DNA of 64,000 nt from Prochlorococcus marinus XMU1405 (GTDB lineage Bacteria > Cyanobacteriota > Cyanobacteriia > PCC-6307 > Cyanobiaceae), in NCBI RefSeq assembly GCF_017696275.1, contig NZ_JAAORF010000002.1, positions 351,544-415,543 of the forward strand. Reading direction: 5' to 3'. This document shows, piece after piece, positions 1-10,492 of the stretch (positions are counted from its first letter, which is position 1; each line of letters starts with the position of its first letter). The translations under genes and the position numbers were made by a program. The notes below the pieces were generated by a model. That model made no database searches and had not been told where the DNA came from. It saw nothing but the letters and a program-made list of their open reading frames with translations.

Positions 1-996
1 TAGAGCTGGGCCTTTAATTATCCTTTCTAACGATCCTGTAGAACCAACTTCAATTCTTGTACCCCTTGGTAATACAGGACTTGGAGTTGCCATGCCCCAG
101 TGAAATCCTTTACCTGGAGCATTTGAGGATTTAGCTATTGGTGATCCAATCATTACAGAATCTGCACCACACGCTAAACATTTACAAATATCTCCGCCCG
201 TAACAATTCCCCCATCACCAATAATAGGAATATAACGACCACTTTCTTTAAAGTAATCATTCCTTGCAGTACTACAATCAGCTATTGCGGTAGCTTGAGG
301 GATTCCAATTCCTAATACACCTCTTGAAGTACATGCCGCTCCAGGTCCTATACCAACCATTAAACCTGCAACTCCAGCATTCATAAGAAGTTTGGCAACT
401 TCATAAGTGACACAATTACCCGCTACGACTGGGACATTCATAGATTGGCAGAGATCTTTAATATTTAATGTTTCCTTACCTTCCATACCAAGATGTTCGG
501 TTGAAACAACTGTTCCTTGAAGGAAAAATAAATCTATTTTGGAATTATTAAGTGTTTCTTTGTACTTAATAGCAGCTTGAGGAGTTCCACTAAAAGCTGC
601 GATGCCACCTCTTTCTTTGACCTCATTTATTCTTTGTAAAATCAATTCTTCCTTAACTGGTTCACTGTATATCTTCTGCATTAATGGAACAAAATCATTC
701 TTCCCTACTGATGCTATTTGATTCAGTATTACATCAGGGTTTTCATATCGGGCTTGTATCCCCTCCATATTAATAACACCTAAGGAGCCTAATTTTGTAA
801 GTTCTACAGCTGTATTGACATCCACAACGCTGTCCATAGCACTAGCTACTATAGGAACTTCTCTCTTAAAATCACCTATTGACCAGGAAGGATCAGTCAA
901 TTCGTAATCAAGTGTTCTTTTACCAGGGACTAAAGCTATTTCATCGATGCCATAAGCCCTTCTGACGTTTTTATTTAAGCCAAGTTCAATATTCAA
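1..996 (-). CDS. guaB3: GuaB3-type IMP dehydrogenase-related protein (3' end cut by window)
   Basis: A TIM-barrel protein of the IMP dehydrogenase/GMP reductase superfamily, expected to act in purine nucleotide metabolism. The frame runs 332 codons to the left edge, so the C-terminus is missing. The start is taken as TTG at 996 because the next residues (NIELGLNKNVRRAYGIDEIA) match the usual start of the cyanobacterial/actinobacterial GuaB3 family and no ATG lies upstream. Visible motifs are the N-terminal IDEIALVPG stretch, the catalytic-cysteine loop GPGAACTSR, and GDGGIVTGGD in the phosphate-binding region. No CBS domains interrupt the barrel, which fits GuaB3 rather than canonical GuaB. 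The exact reaction of GuaB3 cannot be decided from sequence alone. Confidence 0.9.
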   Translation of the reverse strand, partial: MNIELGLNKNVRRAYGIDEIALVPGKRTLDYELTDPSWSIGDFKREVPIVASAMDSVVDVNTAVELTKLGSLGVINMEGIQARYENPDVILNQIASVGKNDFVPLMQKIYSEPVKEELILQRINEVKERGGIAAFSGTPQAAIKYKETLNNSKIDLFFLQGTVVSTEHLGMEGKETLNIKDLCQSMNVPVVAGNCVTYEVAKLLMNAGVAGLMVGIGPGAACTSRGVLGIGIPQATAIADCSTARNDYFKESGRYIPIIGDGGIVTGGDICKCLACGADSVMIGSPIAKSSNAPGKGFHWGMATPSPVLPRGTRIEVGSTGSLERIIKGPAL

Positions 997-1174
997 GGAA
1001 TTATTTATTATTCTGATTAAATTAACAACTAAAGGGGTAATAAGCCAAGGTTTATTTAAAAACAACAGGTTTTATTTTGATTTGTGTGTAAATGTGAGTA
1101 TTTGGGAATTAAATAAATCTTTTTTTTTATTCATTATGACAATCAGCGATTATTATTAAGAAAAGTATTTTTGT

Positions 1175-3772
1175 ATGTCTGATAATCTAGATTCCGATAA
1201 TTCAGGGTTAAGCGAAGATAAGGACCGAATTATTCAGACTGACTTAAGAAATGAGATGTCGCGCTCTTACCTAGAGTATGCAATGAGCGTTATTGTTGGT
1301 CGTGCTCTTCCAGATGCGAGGGACGGATTAAAACCTGTTCATAGAAGAATTCTTTATGCAATGTATGAACTTGGTTTAACCAGCGGTAGGCCATACAGAA
1401 AATGTGCAAGAGTTGTTGGAGAAGTACTAGGTAAATACCACCCTCATGGCGATACTGCTGTTTATGATGCTTTGGTTAGGATGGCTCAGGATTTCTCTAT
1501 GAGGATGCCACTTATAGATGGCCATGGAAACTTTGGTTCTGTTGATAACGACCCTCCAGCAGCAATGAGATATACAGAATCTCGTTTACAGTCTCTTACA
1601 GATGAAAGTTTATTAGAGGATATTGAATCTGAAACTGTAGATTTCGCCGATAATTTTGACGGTTCCCAGCAAGAACCAACAGTTTTACCTGCTAGGATTC
1701 CTCAACTACTACTAAATGGATCATCTGGAATAGCAGTAGGAATGGCGACTAATATTCCACCTCATAACTTAGGAGAATTAATTAGTGGTCTTAAATCAAT
1801 CATCAATAACCCTTCGATTCAAGATAGAGAACTTTTTGAAATAATTAAGGGTCCTGATTTTCCCACAGGTGGTCAAATCTTAGGCAGAGATGGTATCAGA
1901 GAAACTTTCAAGACAGGGAGAGGTTCAATAACCATGAGAGGTGTGGCAAATATTGAGCAAATTAAATCCAGTGGTAGAGCAGAAAAAGATGCAGTAATAA
2001 TTACAGAGCTTCCATTTCAAACTAATAAAGCGGCATTGATAGAGAGAATTGCTGACTTGGTTAATGAAAAAAAATTAGAAGGTATTTCTGATATTAGAGA
2101 TGAAAGTGATCGAGATGGGATGAGGATTGTTATTGAACTAAAAAGAGATGCCTACCCACAAGTAGTTTTAAATAATTTATTTAAGTTAACACCTCTACAA
2201 AATAACTTTAGTGCAAATATCCTTGCTTTAGTAAAAGGAGAGCCCACAACACTTTCACTCAGGAAAATGTTAGACGTTTTTCTAGATTTTAGGGTTGAGA
2301 CAATAAGGAGAAGAACAGCATTTTTATTAAAAAAGGCAGAAGAAAGAGATCATATTGTAAAGGGTCTTTTATTGGCCTTAGATGCTATGGATCAAATTAT
2401 AAATCTAATAAGATCAGCGAAAGATTCAATATCAGCTCGAGAAAAACTACAAAACGACCATAAATTATCTTCCATACAGGCAGATGCAATTCTACAAATG
2501 CAGTTAAGAAGATTAACAGCACTTGAAGCAGATAAAATCAAAGGGGAACATAATGAGTTAACCCGAAAAATCAATCTATATCAGCAAATATTAAATAGTA
2601 AAGAAAGAATTTTTGAAATTATTCTTGAAGAACTTAATAAAATCGATGAAAGGTTCTCTTCTCCTAGGAAAACAGAAATACTAGATTTAGGCGGCGGATT
2701 AGATGATATTGATCTCATAGCAAATGATAGATCCGTAGTTCTATTAACTGAAGCAGGTTATTTGAAAAGAATGCCTGTTAATGATTTCGAATCTACCAGT
2801 CGTGGTTCAAGGGGTAAAGCTGGCACAAAAACCAAAGAAGATGATGACGTGAAATTATTTATAAGCTGTAACGATCATGATACTCTTTTGCTTTTCAGTG
2901 ATAAAGGAGTAGCTTATGCTCTCCCTGCCTATAGGGTTCCTATGAGTAGCAGAACAGCAAAAGGGACTCCATCAGTTCAACTTCTCCCAATTCCAAGAGA
3001 AGAAAAAATAACTTCACTAGTTGCTGTGGATTCTTTTGTTGACGATCGTTATTTATTAATGCTAACCAAATCTGGCTTTATAAAAAGAACTGCACTTTCT
3101 GCTTTCTCAAAAATTCGTTCAAATGGACTAATAGCAATTAATCTTGAAGATGGAGACGCCCTAACCTGGGTCAGATTATCAAAAGAAGGTGATAGTGTTT
3201 TAATTGGATCTAAAACAGGAATGGCGATTCATTTCAGACTAGATATTAATGAATTAAGACCACTTGGCAGAACAGCAAGAGGGGTTAAATCAATGAACTT
3301 GAGAGAAGGAGACAATCTAGTTTCTATGGATGTTTTAACATCTAATTTGGTTGATCAATTGGCTAAAATTGAAGATCTTACTGATGATCTTGAAGATAAT
3401 GTTGAGGAAAACTCTTCAGATGGACCATGGGTATTAATAGCCAGTGCATTTGGACTAGGAAAGAGAGTACCTGTAGCTCAGTTTAGATTACAAAAAAGAG
3501 CAGGCATGGGTTTGAGAGCAATTAAATTTAGAATTAACGATGATCAGCTAGTTTGTTTGAAGGTCCTTGGTGAGGGAGAAGAATTGCTACTTGTGACCGA
3601 AAAAGGGGTAATAGTAAGAACAAACGCTGATAAAATCTCTCAGCAATCTAGGGCAGCTACAGGAGTAAAATTACAAAGATTAGATGACGGTGATCATTTG
3701 TCTGAAGTAGTATTGGTACCTCATGAACAAATACAGGAAGAAGACCAACCTAGCACAGTTGAACAAAATTAA
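1175..3772 (+). CDS. gyrA: DNA gyrase/topoisomerase IV subunit A
   Basis: Type IIA topoisomerase A subunit, which cuts and rejoins DNA in complex with GyrB. The 865-residue length fits the family. The winged-helix and tower domains occupy roughly residues 30-530, with the catalytic tyrosine at Y133 in MRYTESR, and beta-pinwheel blades follow from about 515 to 840. The canonical GyrA box (QRRGGKG) is degenerate here: the aligned residues 541-547 read TSRGSRG. That leaves open whether the enzyme introduces supercoils strongly or behaves more like ParC. ATG at 1175. It lies 178 bases from guaB3 in divergent orientation, and the lycopene cyclase gene follows 24 bases downstream on the same strand. 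Confidence 0.95.
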   Translation: MSDNLDSDNSGLSEDKDRIIQTDLRNEMSRSYLEYAMSVIVGRALPDARDGLKPVHRRILYAMYELGLTSGRPYRKCARVVGEVLGKYHPHGDTAVYDALVRMAQDFSMRMPLIDGHGNFGSVDNDPPAAMRYTESRLQSLTDESLLEDIESETVDFADNFDGSQQEPTVLPARIPQLLLNGSSGIAVGMATNIPPHNLGELISGLKSIINNPSIQDRELFEIIKGPDFPTGGQILGRDGIRETFKTGRGSITMRGVANIEQIKSSGRAEKDAVIITELPFQTNKAALIERIADLVNEKKLEGISDIRDESDRDGMRIVIELKRDAYPQVVLNNLFKLTPLQNNFSANILALVKGEPTTLSLRKMLDVFLDFRVETIRRRTAFLLKKAEERDHIVKGLLLALDAMDQIINLIRSAKDSISAREKLQNDHKLSSIQADAILQMQLRRLTALEADKIKGEHNELTRKINLYQQILNSKERIFEIILEELNKIDERFSSPRKTEILDLGGGLDDIDLIANDRSVVLLTEAGYLKRMPVNDFESTSRGSRGKAGTKTKEDDDVKLFISCNDHDTLLLFSDKGVAYALPAYRVPMSSRTAKGTPSVQLLPIPREEKITSLVAVDSFVDDRYLLMLTKSGFIKRTALSAFSKIRSNGLIAINLEDGDALTWVRLSKEGDSVLIGSKTGMAIHFRLDINELRPLGRTARGVKSMNLREGDNLVSMDVLTSNLVDQLAKIEDLTDDLEDNVEENSSDGPWVLIASAFGLGKRVPVAQFRLQKRAGMGLRAIKFRINDDQLVCLKVLGEGEELLLVTEKGVIVRTNADKISQQSRAATGVKLQRLDDGDHLSEVVLVPHEQIQEEDQPSTVEQN

Positions 3773-3796
3773 AAGCCTTATGGTTATCTAAATAAT

Positions 3797-5008
3797 ATGG
3801 AAATACTTGATATTTTAATTTTAGGTTCAGGTCCTGCAGCATTATGTTTAGCTTCAGAATTAGCCAAGGAGGATCTAAATATTAAGGGAATATCAACAAA
3901 ATCTCCAAATGAAAAATGGGAGAATACATATGGTATCTGGGCATCTGAATTAGAAGAATTAGGGTTAGAGTCCTTGTTGTCACACCGATGGTGTAAAACA
4001 GTTAGTTTTTTTGGAGATGGGGAAAATAAAAAAGGGGATACTCCAACAAAACACAATTATGATTATGGTTTAATAAATCAAGAAGCCTTTCAAAATGAGC
4101 TTTTAAAAAAATGTAAAGGTATTGAATGGTTAAATGAAACAGCAAAAGACATTAAAGAAAAAAATAAACTATCTGAGGTAATTTGTTTTTCAGGTCTCAA
4201 AATAAAGGCGAGACTAGTTATTGACGCAAGTGGTCATAAAAGTAGTTTTATCAAAAGACCAGTTCAAAAGGAAATCGCTCAACAAGCCGCTTACGGAATT
4301 GTAGGTAAATTTACATCACCACCTGTCAATAAAGAACAATTTGTTCTAATGGATTTTCGTCCAAATCATTTAAACAATGAAGAAAAGTTATCATCTCCCT
4401 CCTTTCTTTATGCAATGGATCTTGGCAACGAGACTTTTTTTGTTGAAGAAACTTCATTAGCTAGTTATCCTGCATTATCCCAAGAAAATCTTAAAAAAAG
4501 ACTTTATAAAAGACTTAATAGTAAGGGTATTGAGGTAAGTGAAATTTTTCATGAAGAGAATTGCCTTTTCCCTATGAATTTACCCCTTCCATTTAAAAAA
4601 CAATTTGTACTTGGTTTCGGAGGGTCTGCAAGTATGGTTCATCCTGCATCAGGATACATGGTTGGATCTTTATTAAGAAGGGCTCCACTTCTTGCACAAA
4701 AATTAGCAATCTTTTTAAAAGAACCTCATTTAAGTTCACTAGAGTTAGCTTCAAAAGGTTGGGAAATCCTATGGCCTTACGAGTTAACACAAAGGCATAA
4801 ACTTTACCAATATGGTCTAAGAAGATTGATGAGTTTTGACGAAAGTAGATTAAGAAGCTTTTTCTCAAATTTCTTTAGATTATCAACCAATGAATGGGTA
4901 GGTTTTCTTACTAATACACTTCCACTTCCAAAACTAATTTACGTGATGAGTAAGATGTTTATAAATTCACCTCTAAAAGTAAAACTAGGAATGCTCAAGT
5001 TAAATTAA
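3797..5008 (+). CDS. crtL: Lycopene cyclase (plant/cyanobacterial CrtL type, probably beta)
   Basis: Flavoprotein that closes the end rings of lycopene to make carotenes, in the carotenoid pathway at the membrane. It has 403 residues, as expected for CrtL. The N-terminus carries a Rossmann dinucleotide-binding stretch (DILILGSGPAALCLA). A second conserved region around residue 275 (GFGGSASMVHPASGYMVG) is the CrtL hallmark GxxxxxxxPSTGY-like motif in variant form. Prochlorococcus is known to carry both a beta and an epsilon-type cyclase. I assign beta only tentatively, because the two differ by subtle changes I cannot score here. It probably shares a transcript with gyrA (24-base gap). Confidence 0.82.
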   Translation: MEILDILILGSGPAALCLASELAKEDLNIKGISTKSPNEKWENTYGIWASELEELGLESLLSHRWCKTVSFFGDGENKKGDTPTKHNYDYGLINQEAFQNELLKKCKGIEWLNETAKDIKEKNKLSEVICFSGLKIKARLVIDASGHKSSFIKRPVQKEIAQQAAYGIVGKFTSPPVNKEQFVLMDFRPNHLNNEEKLSSPSFLYAMDLGNETFFVEETSLASYPALSQENLKKRLYKRLNSKGIEVSEIFHEENCLFPMNLPLPFKKQFVLGFGGSASMVHPASGYMVGSLLRRAPLLAQKLAIFLKEPHLSSLELASKGWEILWPYELTQRHKLYQYGLRRLMSFDESRLRSFFSNFFRLSTNEWVGFLTNTLPLPKLIYVMSKMFINSPLKVKLGMLKLN

Positions 5009-5013
5009 TATTT

Positions 5014-6597
5014 TTATTTTCGCCAATCATCAATATTGATATCTGGGAAAACTTTATCTTCTTCCTCAATATCTTCAAGAAATTTTAAATTAATATTTGA
5101 ATGATTTTTAATCATTTCAACTATTTTCCAGAACCTGAACAAATGTCTTTCTATCCTCTCTTTTGCAAGCTCAGTTGTAGTTCCAGCTCTTAGTATAAAA
5201 CTCCAATCAGAGGACTCAGAGAGAAGTAATTCTCTTGCTGCTTGTTTGAAAAGTCTTGGAGATAAGTCATTATTAAAATTTTTCGAGCATAACTCAACAA
5301 AAGTTGACCCTGCTTGAGTGATTTCCGGAACAATCCACGCATTTGCATCATTAATCCAATAGTTATGGTAACCTCCTTGTCCCCAGCTTGATGGTGATGG
5401 ATCGCAAATCTGAAGATTTGGCTTTTGAATTAAGAATTCTTTTAAATTTGTAAGCTTAATTGAATATTTAGTAGAGTTTTTTAAAATATTTTCAATGAAA
5501 AAAGGTCCTTCATACCACCAATGACCAAATAACTCTGCATCGAATGGAGCTACCAATAAGGGCTTAAAGGAAGAGGATAATGTTAATTTTTCTAATTGCT
5601 TGGACCTCGCGAGAAGATAAGAATCAGCATGTTCTGCAACCTTCTTTTTGGCTTCATTTTCTAAGTAAAACTCCTTTTCCCCTAATGGCACCTTATCATC
5701 TGTAATCTTATGAAACTTCAATCCCAAAGGTCTTTTAGTTGAGATACCTTTCTTTTGGAGTTTGGAGACAGGTAATTCCCATCCCAAATCTTTATGAAAT
5801 TCCCGATAAACTTTGTCTCCCGGGAAACCGTCTTTTGAAGACCATACGGGTAAAGTTGACTCATTATCTCTTCCAAAGAAGGCAACTCCTTTTTTCGAGC
5901 ATATTGGAGCGTACACGCCATACCTAGGCCTTGGTGTAGCGTTTAGAATACCGTGACCATCTAAGATTGCATATCTAATTCCGGAATTAAATAACATTTC
6001 ATCTAAATTCTCATAATATGCACATTCAGGTAACCAAATACCTAAAGGCATAGTTCCAAAAATATTTTCATGATTCCTTATGGCAGTATTGATTTGTCCT
6101 TTAACAGTCTCTGGATTCTCCCTTAATATTGGCAAATATCCGTGTGTGGCAGCACAAGTAAGAATATCCAAATTACCAGATTTATTTAAAACTCTAAACT
6201 TTTCAATTAAATTTCCAGAACAATTTTGCCAATATAAGTATTTGTTATTAAGGTTATTCAATAAAAATCCAGAGGCATTTTTTTCTTCTTTTGGCAGTTC
6301 TTTTAAGAAATCTTTTCTTGTTTCAATCCAACTTGGGAATGTTTCTTGAATTTTTTTATTATTTAGAAGTGATAATAATGTCGGAGACAAACTAATAGTA
6401 AGTTTGGTATTTAAAGGATTTTCATTTTTAGAGGATTCTATTGATTGAAGTAGTGGTATGTAACATTCCAAAATCGCCTGAAATAACCAATCCTCTTCTA
6501 GGGAGTTTTTTTCATTTTTTCTGACATAAGGTAGATGAGCATGTAAAACTATCGCTAACTGTCCTAAAACATTATTTTTAGAGTATTGCCCATTCAT
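5014..6597 (-). CDS. Glycoside hydrolase family 57, likely 1,4-alpha-glucan branching enzyme
   Basis: GH57/DUF1957 protein, 527 residues, likely to form alpha-1,6 branches in glycogen. The N-terminal GH57 barrel begins at AIVLHAHLPYVR. The expected nucleophile is E191 in WLPECAY and the acid/base is D353 in PFDAELFGHWW, both present and spaced as in archaeal GH57 branching enzymes. A helical DUF1957 C-terminal domain follows. Its 3' end lies 5 bases from the end of crtL, tail to tail. Together with malQ at 22.7 kb it supports an active glycogen cycle. Amylopullulanase-type GH57 activity is the alternative but is less likely given the C-terminal domain. Confidence 0.85.
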   Translation of the reverse strand: MNGQYSKNNVLGQLAIVLHAHLPYVRKNEKNSLEEDWLFQAILECYIPLLQSIESSKNENPLNTKLTISLSPTLLSLLNNKKIQETFPSWIETRKDFLKELPKEEKNASGFLLNNLNNKYLYWQNCSGNLIEKFRVLNKSGNLDILTCAATHGYLPILRENPETVKGQINTAIRNHENIFGTMPLGIWLPECAYYENLDEMLFNSGIRYAILDGHGILNATPRPRYGVYAPICSKKGVAFFGRDNESTLPVWSSKDGFPGDKVYREFHKDLGWELPVSKLQKKGISTKRPLGLKFHKITDDKVPLGEKEFYLENEAKKKVAEHADSYLLARSKQLEKLTLSSSFKPLLVAPFDAELFGHWWYEGPFFIENILKNSTKYSIKLTNLKEFLIQKPNLQICDPSPSSWGQGGYHNYWINDANAWIVPEITQAGSTFVELCSKNFNNDLSPRLFKQAARELLLSESSDWSFILRAGTTTELAKERIERHLFRFWKIVEMIKNHSNINLKFLEDIEEEDKVFPDINIDDWRK

Positions 6598-6822
6598 ACT
6601 TTTTAAATTTATGCCTATGGTTCTACAAAAAATCGAAATTATTTTTTATAAAAAGAAGGTTTTAATCATAAAAGAATACTTTAAAAATTAAAGTATTTGA
6701 TTTTTTTTTTCAGAATTTTAACCAATATTATTTAAGTTATAAACTTTCATCAAATTTTTTTTGAACACAATCTAGTCAAAATTTTTTAATTAGCTTAATA
6801 TAAGCTTAGGTTATTCCTTCTG

Positions 6823-8463
6823 ATGTCAAAAGATCCTGGAAGAATTTTGATCTTTGATACAACTCTCCGAGATGGAGAGCAATCTCCTGGTGCCAGTTTA
6901 AATCTCGAAGAAAAACTTGCTATCGCCCATCAATTAGCAAGACTAGGAGTAGATGTAATTGAAGCTGGATTCCCTTTCGCAAGTCCAGGAGATTTTAAAG
7001 CTGTTAATAAAATTGCTAATGCCGTAGGGAAAGAAAATGGACCTATAATTTGCGGTTTAGCTAGAGCATCTAAAGGAGATATAAAAGCATGTTACGAAGC
7101 AGTAAGTCCAGCTCCGAAAAGAAGGATACATACTTTTATTGCGACTAGTGATATTCACCTTAAACATAAACTTAAAAAATCCAGAAAAGATGTTCTTCAA
7201 ATAGTTCCAGAAATGGTTAATTATGCAAAATCCTTAGTAGATGATATTGAGTTTTCTTGTGAAGATGCCTCAAGAAGTGATCCTGAATTTTTATACGAAG
7301 TGATTCAACTAGCAATTACTGCAGGAGCGACAACAATAAACATCCCTGATACTGTTGGATTTACAACTCCTAGTGAATTTGGCAAACTAATTACCGATAT
7401 AAATAAAAATGTTCCAAATATTGATGAGGCAGTAATTTCGGTTCATGGGCATAATGATTTAGGTTTAGCAGTAGCTAATTTTCTTGAAGCAGTAAAAAAT
7501 GGAGCAAGACAACTAGAATGTACTATTAACGGAATTGGTGAAAGAGCCGGAAATGCCTCTCTAGAAGAATTAGTAATGGCACTTCATGTTCGGAAAAGTT
7601 TTTTTAATAGTTTTTTCAAAAGAAATCCTAATTCACCAACGCCTCTTACTGCCATAAGAACCGAAGAAATAACAAAAACCTCTAGGCTTGTTTCCAACCT
7701 AACTGGAATGACTGTACAACCAAATAAAGCAATTGTGGGAGCTAATGCTTTTGCACATGAGTCAGGCATTCATCAAGATGGGGTTTTAAAAAATAGACTA
7801 ACTTACGAAATTATCGATGCACAAACTGTTGGTTTGAGTGATAACAAAATATCTTTGGGGAAACTTAGTGGAAGAAGTGCAGTAAGAGCAAGATTAGAAG
7901 AGATGGGATATGACTTGAGCCGAGAAGATTTAAATGATGCTTTTGCTCGTTTTAAGGATTTAGCTGACAGGAAAAGAGAAATTACTGATAGAGACTTAGA
8001 GGCAATTGTAAGTGAACAAGTTCAGCTCCCAGAAGCTAAATTTCAATTAAGTCTTGTTCAAGTAAGTTGCGGTAACGCATCTAAACCTACTGCCACCATT
8101 TCGCTTCTAAACACAGAAGATAATACTGAGGATACTGCTGTATCAATAGGTACTGGACCCGTTGATGCCGTATGCGAGGCTTTAAATAAATTAGCTAAAG
8201 TTCCTAATGAATTAATTGAATTTTCTGTTAAGTCGGTAACAGAGGGAATTGACGCTTTGGGCGAAGTAACAATAAGAATAAGGAGGGATAATAAAATATA
8301 TTCTGGTCATTCTGCGGATACAGATGTTGTAGTTGCGGCAGCGAATGCTTACGTTAATGCTTTAAATAGGCTAGTGTTTTCTGAGAAAAAAAATTCAATT
8401 CACCCACAATATGATAATTTAGAAAATTCGAATAACACATTTCTATCCAAACACTCAGATTAA
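6823..8463 (+). CDS. leuA: 2-isopropylmalate synthase
   Basis: First committed enzyme of leucine synthesis: 2-oxoisovalerate plus acetyl-CoA gives 2-isopropylmalate. The 546-residue length fits the long LeuA form with a regulatory domain. The catalytic barrel starts with [15 protein letters not shown]. The metal-binding HGHND motif is in [10 protein letters not shown], and GIGERAGN and HESGIHQDG are both present. The C-terminal allosteric (leucine-binding) domain spans roughly residues 385-515. The last 30 residues are low-complexity and Asn/Ser rich. ATG at 6823 follows a 225-base AT-rich spacer divergent from the GH57 gene, which must hold both promoters. Confidence 0.96.
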   Translation: MSKDPGRILIFDTTLRDGEQSPGASLNLEEKLAIAHQLARLGVDVIEAGFPFASPGDFKAVNKIANAVGKENGPIICGLARASKGDIKACYEAVSPAPKRRIHTFIATSDIHLKHKLKKSRKDVLQIVPEMVNYAKSLVDDIEFSCEDASRSDPEFLYEVIQLAITAGATTINIPDTVGFTTPSEFGKLITDINKNVPNIDEAVISVHGHNDLGLAVANFLEAVKNGARQLECTINGIGERAGNASLEELVMALHVRKSFFNSFFKRNPNSPTPLTAIRTEEITKTSRLVSNLTGMTVQPNKAIVGANAFAHESGIHQDGVLKNRLTYEIIDAQTVGLSDNKISLGKLSGRSAVRARLEEMGYDLSREDLNDAFARFKDLADRKREITDRDLEAIVSEQVQLPEAKFQLSLVQVSCGNASKPTATISLLNTEDNTEDTAVSIGTGPVDAVCEALNKLAKVPNELIEFSVKSVTEGIDALGEVTIRIRRDNKIYSGHSADTDVVVAAANAYVNALNRLVFSEKKNSIHPQYDNLENSNNTFLSKHSD

Positions 8464-8544
8464 AGTATTTTTTAGGAATATTAAGTAGCATTAAAAATTG
8501 TCTCTTAATATTGTAGATTAATCTCATAGCTAAAGCAGTTAATA

Positions 8545-8937
8545 ATGAGAGAAAGGTTACTAGGATATTGGTCACTTTCATGGGTTGGGTTAATCAGTAA
8601 TATAATTGCACTTCCAATAATTGCTCTAATTATTAGTTATGGGCCTCCACTAAAAGTTGCGAATATAACTCTTGCCATAAGTCTTGGTTGGCCTGCGGCG
8701 ATCGTTGGAATAGTTTCTTCAGCAGCTCTTTTAGCAGAGAGAAAATGGGGAGTAACTTTAACTTTAGTATCTCTATCAATGGTAATTTCTGGTACAGGTC
8801 CTTATTCAGTAGTGAGACTCATAACTCTTAAAGATATTTTTGGAATTGGTGGGTTTACTCTTTTAACAACATTATTAAGTACATTAGCTCTTATATATTG
8901 GTGTAATCCAAAACATCGAAGAAGTATTAGGCTCTAA
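8545..8937 (+). CDS. Small conserved membrane protein of unknown function
   Basis: 130 residues with four hydrophobic segments (about 14-37, 42-68, 72-94 and 100-122) separated by short polar loops, so an integral membrane protein. I recognise no catalytic motif. ATG at 8545 lies 81 bases after leuA on the same strand. The 3' end lies 8 bases from the convergent HD-phosphodiesterase gene. Base composition resembles its neighbours and there is no sign of recent transfer. Function cannot be assigned. Confidence 0.75.
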   Translation: MRERLLGYWSLSWVGLISNIIALPIIALIISYGPPLKVANITLAISLGWPAAIVGIVSSAALLAERKWGVTLTLVSLSMVISGTGPYSVVRLITLKDIFGIGGFTLLTTLLSTLALIYWCNPKHRRSIRL

Positions 8938-8945
8938 AATTAAAA

Positions 8946-10418
8946 TTAAGAAAAAGTATTATTCTTACTGGTTGGATACTGAATTCTTCTATGTCTAATT
9001 CTTTTCCACACATTCAAAAATGCCCTTTTTATTAGAAAAATTTCTCCTTTCGATAAATTACTATCATCTAATTGACCATCTTTTTGACGCGAGTAGATAA
9101 TATTAGATATTGTTTCCAAAGCTTCTTCATCAGATGCGTTAATATTCATAGCTCTTAGTGCTGCTTCACATCCATCTGCAAGCATTAAAACAGCTGTTTC
9201 TTTTGACTGAGGAATAGGGCCTTTATATCTAAAATAATATTCATTTATGTCGAGATCTTTTTCTTTAGCTTTTTGAAAAAAATATCCCATCTTTAGAGTA
9301 CCTTGATGTTCGGGGATAAAATTAGCTATCAGTTTAGGTAATCTATTTTTTCTTGCAAATCTCAATCCCTCATCAACGTGTGCCTGTAAGACTTCTGCAC
9401 TTTTAATCGGATCATCTAATTCGTCATGCGGATTTTTTAAACCATCCTGATTTTCGATAAACCAATTAGGTGCATGTAATTTCCCAACATCATGATATAG
9501 AGCTCCAGTTTTAATTAGATCAATATCACCACCAATCATTCTTGTAGCTTCCTCTGCTAGACCACATATAAGTAAGGTATGTTCAAAAGTACCAGGAGCT
9601 TCAAGAGACAATCTTCTAATAAGAGGTTTCTCTTTATCAGCCAATTCGAGTAATCTTGCTTTAGTTAATAATCCGAATATCGATTCAAAAATAGGAATAA
9701 ATAAAATAGTAAAAAGCATTACGATTGCCAATAGCAAGGAATCAGAAAATATATCCCCATTAGCTAAAACAAAATCTTGGTTATTAATAAGAGATGTTTT
9801 ATCTTTACCTATCAATATCCATTGGCTCAAGAACGATCCTATGGGAACAAAAATAGATAGTTGAAGTAACTGAGCTCTACTTCTTATTCTTCCTCCAAGT
9901 AGAGATACTACTGAAGAGCTAACTAATAAAATAAAAAATAAATTATTATTTATAGCAACTGTTGGGTCTGGCCAACTAAAACTTGCTATTGATACCCAAG
10001 TTAAAGCTGTTATACTTCCCATTCCTTGAGATATTATTAATGCCGGTGGAATTATCATAGATAATGGACTTATGGTTGAAGCCAGGGCTAATTTCGTAGC
10101 TTGTACTGCTAAAAGAAGAGTAACGATCAAGAAGATCTGTCTTGAAGAAATTGTGGGATTCTCTTTTTTTGAAACTAATATCAAAATTCCTGAACTAATA
10201 AGTATTTCAGTAAAGGTCAAAAGCCAAGAAAAAATATCTACGATATTTAAAGGCGAGATAAGAAGTAGTTTATAAGAAGAAATTATTGAAGTTAAAATAC
10301 ATATTAAAAAAATTATGAGATTATCTATTCTTGAAATTTTAGTTGGTTGTTTAACTGGAACTTGACTTCGACTCCACAGATAAATCAATTTCTTTAAGTT
10401 AGTTGTGATGTTTTGCAC
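8946..10418 (-). CDS. 7TM-HD family membrane phosphodiesterase (PgpH-like, shortened)
   Basis: Membrane protein with a C-terminal HD hydrolase domain, the family that includes the c-di-AMP phosphodiesterase PgpH. Several transmembrane segments lie between residues 33 and 250. The cytoplasmic HD domain carries H280 (GTFEHTLL), H309-D310 (ALYHDVGK), H347, H371 (PEHQGT) and D415 (LADGCEA), which is the expected metal-ligand set. At 490 residues it is much shorter than typical PgpH (about 700), because the N-terminal extracellular region is absent. The start codon is GTG. A c-di-AMP role is inferred from the family and from the diadenylate cyclase at 35.4 kb. Confidence 0.85.
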   Translation of the reverse strand: MQNITTNLKKLIYLWSRSQVPVKQPTKISRIDNLIIFLICILTSIISSYKLLLISPLNIVDIFSWLLTFTEILISSGILILVSKKENPTISSRQIFLIVTLLLAVQATKLALASTISPLSMIIPPALIISQGMGSITALTWVSIASFSWPDPTVAINNNLFFILLVSSSVVSLLGGRIRSRAQLLQLSIFVPIGSFLSQWILIGKDKTSLINNQDFVLANGDIFSDSLLLAIVMLFTILFIPIFESIFGLLTKARLLELADKEKPLIRRLSLEAPGTFEHTLLICGLAEEATRMIGGDIDLIKTGALYHDVGKLHAPNWFIENQDGLKNPHDELDDPIKSAEVLQAHVDEGLRFARKNRLPKLIANFIPEHQGTLKMGYFFQKAKEKDLDINEYYFRYKGPIPQSKETAVLMLADGCEAALRAMNINASDEEALETISNIIYSRQKDGQLDDSNLSKGEIFLIKRAFLNVWKRIRHRRIQYPTSKNNTFS

Positions 10419-10492
10419 AGAATATAAATAAATCTATTTGAATAATTTAAAATTATAGGCATGCTAGGTGTAAAAAGGAGATGTTTTTCTAA

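Noticed and set aside
1..1174. Yfr1-type small RNA known near guaB3 in Prochlorococcus
   Set aside because: That RNA is expected beyond the 3' end of guaB3, which lies left of the window; nothing like it is seen in the guaB3-gyrA spacer.
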